This document shows, one piece after another, positions 1 through 8,099 of a DNA stretch of 16,780 nucleotides. The notes beneath the pieces are model-generated. The model had not been told where the DNA came from, did not search any database, and was given only the letters and a program-made list of their open reading frames with translations. The DNA comes from Smittium mucronatum (Eukaryota > Kickxellomycota > Harpellomycetes > Harpellales > Legeriomycetaceae). Where the stretch lies: assembly GCA_001953115.1 (NCBI GenBank), contig LSSL01004380.1:1-16780 (forward strand), in the 5' to 3' direction. The translations under genes were made by a program, and so were the position numbers. Position 1 is the first letter of the stretch. The number at the start of each line of letters is the position of its first letter.

Positions 1-1931
1 TAATCATAAAAATAGGTCCAAAAATAAAATAAATGTTTTTTTTCAAATTTAGTAAATAAAATACTCGAAATGATACAGAAAATAATTTATTTTAAAAATG
101 AATTAATATTTTTTATGTATAATTAAAAAAGAAAATATCCAATTTAATAACCTTTGCTACATTTTTATCGTACCAAAGCGGATAGCAATATTTACAATTC
201 CAAAAATCATCTTTTTTTTGAAATAAAAAATAATTAAATCACTCCCAAAAACATATGCAAATATTTTAGGATATGGTTTTTTTCTTAATTATGTGTTCAT
301 ATTAATAAAGCGCTTAAATATTTAATGTTTTAATTCCTTTAAAATATAGCTTTTTAACATAGAACCAATTAAATTATTCAAAGCACAAATATATTTGACT
401 GATTATAAATAAAACAATAATTAGAAATTAGAAACTTTTTTTTTTTGCTGAAAAAAATAATTCTAGATTTCCTGGAAATAAATTAACTAAATTTTTAGGA
501 AATGATGTTATACTTATTGATTATTATTAAAGTTCAATGAAAAGAATATAACTAAATTAATATTTATTAAATTAATAAAATAATAAAAATAAATCAAAGA
601 AGATTGGAGTTACATTTTGAAAATTAAACTTCATTGTATTTTTTTAAAAAATATATTATCAAACCCATTATATTTTATATTGAGGTTTGATTTTCATTTA
701 ATATTGAGATATATAGTATAAAATTAATTATATTATATTTATTAAAGGCGTCTTAATTTTAAATTATAAAGTGGTCTATTATTTTAAATTTTTATTGATT
801 CATTAAAAGTTTCAGCATTATTTCCAATCTGATAATGAAATAATCGAATCAGATTACGAGATTAGTATTTTTTTAAAAAAAAATTGGATTTCATATCTTG
901 ATTCTTTTTAGTATTTTTAAATAAGCGATATGTTTAAGTTTCATTCTCAGTTGGAAATTTGAGATAATGATTAGTTTTTCAGTATTTTATTTTTATTTCT
1001 AGAACAATTAAACCATTTTATTTTTATTTCTCTCTGTTAGAAAAATAATATTAGTCAATTTTGATGATCCATTTTAAACATTATATAAAATAATTTTACC
1101 ACATATAGCATTGGATTTATATGAATAAAAATTTTAAAAAAGTATTTATGGTTTTGCTTATAAACCCATTGACTTATTTATTGAATATTGTAAATTATAC
1201 ATCCTTACTGCAAATTATAAACTTGCTGGTTATAACGAAGTGTTTCATTAGAAAAAAATTAGAAAGTTTAAAATAAATAATAACCACAGTCACCATTTCC
1301 TAAATAATATGAATGACCCAAAATAAGAGGGAACAAATTTAAAAAAAATTTGAATCGGTTTGATTTTTTATAAGATAAGTTTTATAAAGAAATAATTAGC
1401 ATATATAGTCAATTTTAGTTAAAATTTCGAATTAAAAACTTTCGGTATTAATATTTTTGGTATGTTTTTCTGGTATTTATAGAAAGTCCATTTCATCACT
1501 CTTGTCATAGTTAAATTTGAATATTTTTTTTAATAAATTTCAGAACAATAAAAATTTGTACGAAATAACAGTTTTAAAAAATTGGATAAATAAAATTATT
1601 ATTTCTTGTTGTAGCTGTACTTTTAATTCATAAGGTGTTAAAATTAATAAGCGGATTTATTCAATCTATTCCATAAAGAATCTCATTTAAACCCAAAAGA
1701 TTTTTTTTCTTTATTTACTAGGTTTTGAGAAAAAAAAATTAATTAAAAATACTGATTATAAATGAAAAAATATCTCATTGATACCTATTCAACATTACCT
1801 AAACCATTCAGCTAATATAATTTCATTTTTAATAATTGAAGATCATTATAAAATAAGTTGAACTTTTAAATCAAAGATCAGATATTCTAGATTTTTTTTA
1901 ATAAAATTTTTCTGCTAGATCTTTTTTTGAA

Positions 1932-1950
1932 TTGAAATTCTCAATTTCAA
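1932..1950. repeat. 8-bp hairpin with 3-nt loop
   Basis: TTGAAATT at 1932-1939 and its exact reverse complement AATTTCAA at 1943-1950 flank the loop CTC. It is short and AT-only apart from one G/C pair per arm, so chance is a real possibility in DNA of this composition. Confidence 0.4.
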
Positions 1951-2605
1951 GGCAACTCAAATAGTAAAAGAACCATATTAATTCTTTTTTATACCCTGTT
2001 TAATAAAAAAGTTATCATTAGTGACAAATAATTTTAGATTTTTGTTTAGTTTTGATCATTTAATACAAAAATCATCTATTTTAAGTTCTTATAGTTTTTT
2101 TACCTTGATAATCAAAAAAATTTAACAGATAATTTTAAAGAAAGAATTGGTTTGGACCTGGTAAATAAAAAAAATTGACCCAAAAATATAGGAATAGAGC
2201 AATTATAAATTCATATTGTAACCCAGAGTAATTTTAATTGTATTATTAAAATAAAATTGGACTATTTTTATTATTAGTTATTCAATATTAGTGAACTATT
2301 AAAATAAAGTTATAGAAAAAATATATAGTTTATAATCTGATAAAGCCGAAATAAGTTTTATTTTTTAGGAGGTATTTGAAGAGATCCTTTGATATAAATT
2401 AAACCATCAAACTAAAAAAAAAATTCTACACATTTTTTAGAGCACATTTTTTGATTTTTCAAAACAAGAAAAATAGGGGCTTAAAAGAATAAAAAATATT
2501 AATATCGATTTTTTAATATTTTCGCTTCACTTTATTGGAAAACTTTTATTATAAATATTAGGTATTTTAAATTTATATCATTTTTCAATATATCAAAGAA
2601 AACCT

Positions 2606-2649
2606 CCTAAGTTTTGCTTTTTATATATTTATTTTCTTTGAAACTTAGG
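2606..2649. repeat. 9-bp inverted repeat
   Basis: CCTAAGTTT at 2606-2614 pairs exactly with AAACTTAGG at 2641-2649, leaving a 26-nt loop. The bases just before each arm (CAAAGAAAA near 2594 and TTTTCTTTG ending at 2640) are also complementary to each other, so two alternative stems are possible. There is no gene nearby on either side, so I assign no function. Confidence 0.45.
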
Positions 2650-3233
2650 TTCAGTTATTACAATTAAACGGTTATTATTAAAACAAAAGCAAAGCCACTT
2701 TGTGTGATTAACTTCTAAAAAGTCTCGTATAAAAATGATTTAATCACCATATATTTTAAATAGATATTAATTATAGCTCAGTTGAATCTTATTACTTATT
2801 ATTTTTTTAAAAAAAATAAAAAACCGGAACAAATTCTTAAGAAATAAAAAATAAAGTACTTCGCTGTTATTTTTTAAATCTTATGATTTTTTATTCATGG
2901 TTCAAAGTATCTTATTTTCTTAATAGAGATAAAAAACACATATATTTTTTTTTTCATAGTATGATTCTCAAAAGTATAATTGAAATTTGGGTTCTAATTT
3001 TAAAGTATGAATAAGGGGTGTGTGTTATAAAAGGTTTTGGATAGTTTGAGGGTGATTAGGTCTCTTGGACATCAAAAATCGATTTATAATAGCATTAAAA
3101 ATCTATAAAAAAAAAAAAAAAATTATTTGGCACGAGTATAAACCCAGGTAGTTTATATAGAATAACAAAAATTTCAATAAAATAAGTTTCGAGGACAAGA
3201 AACTCATCAATTTTTTATAGATATAGTGTAAAA

Positions 3234-4139
3234 TCAGTCTATAAATCTATTAAGATGATCTGAAGATATATTCGTTTGGCTGGATATCCAGTCAATGTAT
3301 TTGTGAAGAAGAGTGTAGACAACTGCATCACCAGGTTTAGAACAGAAGAGGGTTTGTATAGGGTGATGACTGTATTTGGGGATTTGAGAAGATTTAGAAG
3401 TGGATGCCCAAGTACTAACTATTCCAACTAGCATTTTTTCAGGATTTGATGTGAGGACAGGACCTCCCCTGTTGTTAATACAGATACTTTCATCGTTTTT
3501 CAGTGTAGTGCAGTCCCTACCTTCATCTAACATAATCTCGCTACAATCATTCTCCTTTTTAGCATTCGTTTGTAAAAGGAGTCTTTGACTTGGACCAGAT
3601 ACTCTAGGGGTGAAGGAGTAGAGATTGTAGCCATAAATGTGAAATGGCATATTTATATCAACTTCAGAAGCATAGATTTTTGGAAGCTTTCCTAAGAAGT
3701 TGAACTTAATTCCAAACTTGAGAAGTGCGATATCGTTTGCTAACGTGTAGTTGTTATAATCTTGGTGAACAATAAGACTTTCAACTTTAAACGAAATTCT
3801 TGTTCTCAAGAATGGCATTGTGACAATCAAAGACTTCGCAGGCAAAAGTTCTCTACCTTGCTCCAAGCAACTAGCAGATGTCACGACATATTCATTAGAG
3901 ATCAGAGTTCCAGTGCATTCAAAGTCCACTTGATAGGGAGCACCACTTATTTTTACCACGTAACCCAAATGGCTGAAGCTGTAATCTTGTTTGAAAATAC
4001 CCATCGAGTTATCAATTTTTATTGGATTGGAATAGGGCTGGTCAAAAATCCCATTTATTTCGTGATCAGTATCTACCAAGCTTACTCTCTGTGCATCGAG
4101 AATGCGTGCGATGATAAGAGCAAGAATTGATAAATTCAT
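3234..4139 (-). CDS. Secreted trypsin-like serine protease homologue, catalytically inactive (S1 family pseudoprotease)
   Basis: The 301-aa product starts with a short hydrophobic signal peptide (about residues 1-16). It then shows the S1 (chymotrypsin-fold) landmarks in order: the C75...C91 disulfide pair that brackets the catalytic-His loop, NDIALL with D136 at the Asp102 position, the C210/C220 pair, GGP at 225-227, and a PGD...YIDWI tail (269-285) as in active proteases. Two triad positions are changed. The TAAHC motif reads TSASC, so His57 becomes S90. GDSGGP reads NNRGGP, so Ser195 becomes R224. Asp194 is N223 and the S1-pocket residue 189 is S218. No RIVGG-type activation site is visible. 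Peptide-bond hydrolysis by the standard mechanism should be impossible, so a binding, decoy or regulatory role outside the cell is inferred. The frame is intact and intronless, which argues against a recent pseudogene. The ATG at 4137-4139 follows an A-rich leader and gives the signal peptide. The stop is TGA. Confidence 0.85.
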   Translation of the reverse strand: MNLSILALIIARILDAQRVSLVDTDHEINGIFDQPYSNPIKIDNSMGIFKQDYSFSHLGYVVKISGAPYQVDFECTGTLISNEYVVTSASCLEQGRELLPAKSLIVTMPFLRTRISFKVESLIVHQDYNNYTLANDIALLKFGIKFNFLGKLPKIYASEVDINMPFHIYGYNLYSFTPRVSGPSQRLLLQTNAKKENDCSEIMLDEGRDCTTLKNDESICINNRGGPVLTSNPEKMLVGIVSTWASTSKSSQIPKYSHHPIQTLFCSKPGDAVVYTLLHKYIDWISSQTNISSDHLNRFID

Positions 4140-4223
4140 TTTTTTTTTCTTTTCCGATCTTATTTCAAAAGATTTATTTTCTCTTCCTTTTGATTTTTAT
4201 GTAAAGAATGAGTTCTTGGAATC

Positions 4224-4231
4224 TATTTATA
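4224..4231 (-). promoter_or_regulatory. Candidate TATA box for the protease homologue
   Basis: TATAAATA on the minus strand lies 85 bp upstream of the ATG at 4139. The spacing fits a TATA box with a short leader. AT-rich DNA makes chance matches common, so this is a plausible site and no more. Confidence 0.35.
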
Positions 4232-4591
4232 TGTTTCATTTTACAAAAAAAATAAATCAAGCTAGCCTGTTTTTTTTTGTGAAGAAACTGATTTAAGGGT
4301 GTTCAGGTTTTCCGATCATTAAGATTTAAAAATCAGATACAGTGATGATCAAGCGAAGATAATCAAAACCACAGAAAAATTAATTAGAGCTAAAAAGAAA
4401 ATATCCGATAGTAAATAGTAAGTTAAAATTAAGTAAAATTTTATTTATTTAATATTTTAGTCGTTAAAAAAGTCAAATTTCTTCTGAATTAATTTAAATT
4501 TCAATCATGATAAAATATTTTTGTTTTTTTTTTATCAATTTCAGTATTTTTTCAGCATTTTACGAATCATTAGTCTAAATAAAATAATGAA

Positions 4592-4795
4592 ATGTTTATG
4601 GAAAGAAAAATTACCATAAGTTATTCGTGTTTATTTGAGGAAAAAGGCTTAAATAAGCAGATAGCAAAAAACATGAATAACACGCATAACTTGGTTGTAA
4701 TATTTGGCTTTATTTGTATTTTTCTATCGGCAAATTCTGGTTTTAAAAAATACCAAAACCTGTATTTTGGATACATGGGAGAAAATGTAGAATAG
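4592..4795 (+). CDS. Possible small secreted peptide, unrecognised
   Basis: This 67-codon ATG-to-TAG frame resembles no protein I recognise. An internal ATG at 4672 would give a 41-residue product. That product begins with a short polar stretch, then a hydrophobic segment (LVVIFGFICIFL) followed by a small-residue ASG-like site, as in a signal peptide. A short Tyr/Gly-rich tail ends at GENVE. An AATAAA-type polyadenylation hexamer occurs about 35 nt past the stop. Against it, the frame is short, there is no clear promoter, and an AT-rich genome throws up hydrophobic frames by chance. It could also be the first exon of a longer gene, but I see no convincing continuation. Confidence 0.2.
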   Translation: MFMERKITISYSCLFEEKGLNKQIAKNMNNTHNLVVIFGFICIFLSANSGFKKYQNLYFGYMGENVE

Positions 4796-5214
4796 TTAGT
4801 AATTTTCGAAAGTTTTTTTTTTTTTTTGAAAATAAAGATTATTGAGAATAATGCATATATAAACCTTTAAACACATATTTAAGAATTTCGCAAACATAAA
4901 ACTTTTAGTAACTGATATCTTCATCCTCAATTGAAGAAATACTTTGGAAATAATAAGCCCATGAATTAGAAAAAATAACAAATACAGAATACAGAATTAT
5001 TATTTGGGGTCTATTATGTGTAAGAGCTTAGATTTTTCTAAGCATAAGAATGCAGTTTATCTAGCCACAATAATATGTATAGTTTTTAATAGGAATAAAT
5101 ATCTGTTTTATTAGTGCAAAAAATCAGGTTTTTGAAATTCTAAAAGAAAAACAACCGATAGCCAATAAAAATCTAATGTAGAAAGACTTAACGAGTTTCA
5201 GATAAAAATAATGA

Positions 5215-5499
5215 AAATTTTCAACCCCTTCAAGGTCTAATGTAACTAATATTTTTAGATTTTTGATAGAAACACAAGTCAATACTCTTTCTCATGATAG
5301 AGATTGGGTGAAATTTATAAATTCGAATGTTAAGCTATGTTCCGAAAACAAAAACCATAACTTAATTTGGGTTTACAAAAAGTTGAGCTACCATCGTATA
5401 TTAGAATACCGACATATTTTCATACTTTTAAATCCTATAGTAACTAAAAAACTTGAATGTTTTCTAAAAAAATTTAGATTGATTATTGTTTTCCAATGA
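5215..5499 (+). other. Weak open frame, possible gene fragment
   Basis: About 95 codons are open from just after a TGA at 5212 to the stop at 5497-5499. The frame has no ATG near its beginning. A TTTTTAG acceptor-like site at about 5251-5257 could open an exon. The peptide is mixed and polar (for example SHDRDWVKFINSN), which is less repetitive than random AT-rich frames, but I recognise no domain. It could be a decayed gene or transposon fragment, or chance. Confidence 0.12.
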
Positions 5500-6815
5500 A
5501 ATAATTAAAGTGAAAAATTCGGATTTAAATCTCTTAATTGAGTTAAACCCCTTCAAAAAAAATCTATTTTTAAAATTTAGCGTTTTTTCCTTCTCCTGTT
5601 AATGCTAAACTGTTTTTTTTTAATCATAAAAAATTGCTTAGTTACTCCCATTTTTTTTACCTACTAACTTGCATGAAGTTTTTAATATATTTACACTTGA
5701 GATTATTATAAATTATATGAAATATTTTGTAGGAAAAAAGAATTCGTTCATAGCTACCAAGTCAAACTCTCATTCTCTATACCAGAGCCAGTCATATTGG
5801 ACTTTTAAAAGATTTTTATTCAGTTAATTTTCTGTTTTTATAAGCTGTGAATAGAATAAGGATCATTATTTGCTCAGAATTTTTTTTTATAAAAATTAAA
5901 ATAACCCTGGAGTTTTAAATAAATTACAGTCTCTCTTTATTCTTTCTTAAATTTAAATAATAACTTCTTTATTTAAACGCCGGTATATTTAATAAAATTT
6001 TAATAGGCTATGGGAATAAAATTTAAGTGGAAACCAGTGAATTGGATATTATTCGCTCTCAATATATCTTAAAAGTCTTATATTGATTAATCTATTGTTC
6101 CTATAACTCTAATATTTTAAAAAATTATTCCGTGATTTAATTTGAATTTTATCTTGATTTATTAATGAATAAAAGTTTTAGACTTATAAATTAAGCACAA
6201 AATGAATAAAAGTAATAAAAATATCATTATTGGGTATGGTAAGTGTTAATAATTTGTTCGATCCTTAATATGAAAAATTAAAAAAAATATTTTCTTCACA
6301 TATTTTTTTAAAAAAAAAAGTTTGGGGAGTTGAAATAATCTAAATTAGCTAAAAAATGTGATTTAAAGTTTTTTTAATATTAAAGTCGAATTTTTTTCAA
6401 ATTTTCAACAAACATCCCTTTCTGATATTTAAATTATTAAACTTCCAAATATTACAGAAATATAGTACATTTTCCAGTTAACTTAAAAATATTGATTATG
6501 GTTTTTATTTTAAAAAATCTCTTAATTTATCACTAAGAAAAGAAATTCTGTTTTTTTTTATAATTTTTTTATAAGATATTTTAAAAACTTGATTAAAAAA
6601 ATGAGAAAAAAGGAAAAAAAAACTTGTTTTAAGGTCGTTATCCATAAAAATAATAATCCTTCATCCGGATAGACTGCCGTGTACCTAAGGAAATATAATC
6701 TAATCTAGTAATCAAAAGAGCCCCTCTCCCACCTGAAATTAATTCAAATGGGCTGGAAGGCAGATGTTTCACACATTTATGGATCAGGCTAGTTAATAAC
6801 AAGCAAATTTTAGCC

Positions 6816-6832
6816 AGGAACGTCGAGTTCCT
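6816..6832. repeat. GC-containing 6-bp hairpin in the island
   Basis: AGGAAC at 6816-6821 and GTTCCT at 6827-6832 form a perfect stem with the five-base loop GTCGA. A second potential stem, GGCTA at 6787-6791 with TAGCC at 6811-6815, lies immediately upstream. CTAGTTAATAAC and CTAGTTATAAAC form a near direct repeat around them. This clustering suggests local RNA or DNA structure, of unknown role. Confidence 0.4.
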
Positions 6833-6914
6833 AGTTATAAACTACTTCTGGAGGGATTAATAATTGAATTAACTCGCCCCCAAATGTAGGGTCTTTTAGG
6901 AATCCTGATTTATA

Positions 6915-7214
6915 CATATGGGGTATTCTTAATGAAGAGGGCATTTTGTTTTACACCACTTTTACTGGCTAATCCGTTTATATAAATTATTAATGATTTC
7001 GTTAAATTAAATTTAGATGTTTCAGTTAAACAAAACAAAGTTGCATTTTCATTTTTCTAATATCCTAACTAGGAATTTGAATGTAATTTAATGCAAAATA
7101 TTTCTTTTTTATCAATAATTCTCTCTTTTATTAGTTAAAAAAATAATTTTTAGGGATTATAGCTGAAACAAGGTACACAGTAAAATGATCTCTTCATTAA
7201 GACTCTCCCATATG
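6915..7214. repeat. Imperfect inverted repeat, arms 6915-6947 and 7182-7214
   Basis: Read on opposite strands, the two 33-base arms match at 28 of 33 positions without a gap. Both begin CATATGGG and share the 13-base block TCTTAATGAAGAG and the end CATTTT. Weaker similarity, including TAATCC and AAATTATT blocks, extends the arms inward to about 6990 and 7141, leaving a loop of about 150 bp of plain AT sequence. The match is far too long and GC-containing to be a composition effect. It may be two oppositely oriented copies of a dispersed repeat or the arms of a foldback element. I see no open frame between the arms. Confidence 0.75.
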
Positions 7215-7320
7215 GAATAATTGAGACTGAATTTTATTTTTTTCTATCTTTTTAACGCAAAATTAATTTTAGAACTCAATAAAAATAAATAATAAACACC
7301 AACAAAAATTTTTCCATCAA

Positions 7321-7430
7321 ACTCCGCCCCGCCGTTCTAAAAGCTTCGTACCCACTGGAAAATGACTGAAAGGTGCTGGTAATAAATTAATACCATCCAA
7401 TATTAACAGGCGGGATAGGCGAATTCCATC
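7321..7430. other. GC-rich segment with long-range complementarity
   Basis: CGCCCCGCC near 7325-7333 can pair with GGCGGGATAGGCG near 7409-7421 (CGCC with GGCG, CCGCC with GGCGG). Between them GGTGCTGGT (7372-7380) can pair in part with ACCATCC (7392-7398). Together they could enclose a multi-branched fold. No Pol III box pair or known RNA motif was recognised, so this is only a candidate structured RNA or protein-binding DNA. Confidence 0.2.
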
Positions 7431-8077
7431 TGAAAATTTCTTTATTTCCAGGTCAGTTATTGGGTTAACTTTATCAGCACAGAGCTCGAAAAAAAAAAAG
7501 AATTGAGCCTGAAATGCTAAAATCGGTGACTAAATTTTAACTTATTTAATAGTTAGCATATTCTTGAAGGAACTTTTTTAAAAAAAATTTCTAGATATTG
7601 ATTTTTTTTGGTCGATTTCGGTTTATTTTTAGATACAAGTTTCTACTGGTCGGTTCAAATTCATTTTTGCCAATAATTTTTTTTTCACTTTTTTCAATTT
7701 TTTCAATTATGTTTTTATAACTTTTTATTAACTTATAAATAAATTTCCGTAAAAAAAATCATTGCTAAGAACACCAAAAAATAAATAAATTGGAATTATC
7801 AGACCATATTTTTATTTTAAAACATTGTCACAAAATCGATAATAAAAGTAAAAGCATTAATTAAAATGAAAAAAAAATAACTAAAACACAGAACACAAAT
7901 ATATGAAATTTTTTTTAAAAAAAGACTCCGATTATAGAAAGAAAAAGAAAAATATACAAAAAAAATTTTAAAAAAACTTTTAAAATGAAAAGGTATCCTT
8001 TAAAAAAATTGTGATTAATGAAGATCTATTCTGTAACTTTGGCTTTTACTAAAAATGATTAATAGGCTCGATCAGAT

Positions 8078-8095
8078 GGGGGGTTGGGGGGGTGG
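8078..8095 (+). other. G-run next to the transporter stop codon
   Basis: The plus strand reads six G, TT, seven G, T, GG within 18 bases, ending five bases before the end of the transporter gene. In the transporter transcript it is a C-rich tract in the first bases of the 3' UTR. It is by far the longest G/C run in the window. Three G tracts plus a split run could support a G-quadruplex on the plus strand, or an i-motif or protein-binding C tract on the other. Confidence 0.5.
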
Positions 8096-8099
8096 AAGT

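Larger units (their letters stand above)
1..3233. other. AT-rich gene desert
   Basis: This stretch is dominated by A/T runs and short ORFs without coding character. I see no protein family, tRNA-like fold or rRNA segment in it. The composition becomes slightly richer in G at about 3000-3080, just beyond the 3' end of the protease-like gene, but no reading frame there is open for long. A 16-base A run lies at 3107-3122. Short hairpins at 1932-1950 and 2606-2649 are listed separately. It is most likely ordinary intergenic DNA. Confidence 0.6.
6640..7480. other. Higher-GC non-coding island pair
   Basis: Two patches, about 6645-6980 and 7145-7480, are visibly richer in G and C than the surrounding spacer and contain runs such as CCCCTCTCCC (6721-6730) and CGCCCCGCC. 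No strand has a useful open frame across either patch. In AT-rich genomes such islands often mark structural RNA genes or inserted elements. I could not match either to a tRNA, rRNA, snRNA, SRP or RNase P core. The two patches share an inverted repeat (6915-7214), so an inserted foldback element or transposon remnant is the leading alternative. Confidence 0.4.
4140..8099. other. Long intergenic region between the two intact genes
   Basis: Most of this 4-kb spacer is low-complexity AT sequence. Four things stand out and are listed separately: a possible small secreted peptide (4592-4795), a weak open frame (5215-5499), a patch of clearly higher GC without coding frames (about 6640-7480), and a G-run (8078-8095) abutting the transporter stop codon. 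No tRNA, rRNA or recognised transposase was found here. Confidence 0.55.

Noticed and set aside
984..1031. Exact 17-bp direct repeat of ATTTTATTTTTATTTCT, 31 bp apart
   Set aside because: It is composed almost entirely of A and T in a low-complexity setting, so I do not treat it as an element boundary.
3026..3033. TATAAAAG on the plus strand
   Set aside because: No plus-strand gene follows. The downstream DNA is the antisense side of the protease homologue.
3129..3136. GGCACGAG, identical to a common cDNA library adaptor end, next to a 16-A run
   Set aside because: The flanking sequence does not match the rest of the adaptor and continues as normal AT-rich spacer, so coincidence is the simplest reading.
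3762..4130. 122-codon plus-strand frame
   Set aside because: It is antisense to the protease homologue, whose motifs are unmistakable.
6256..6264. GTTCGATCC resembling a tRNA B box
   Set aside because: The bases around it do not form a T-arm stem, and no A box or acceptor stem can be found at tRNA spacing.
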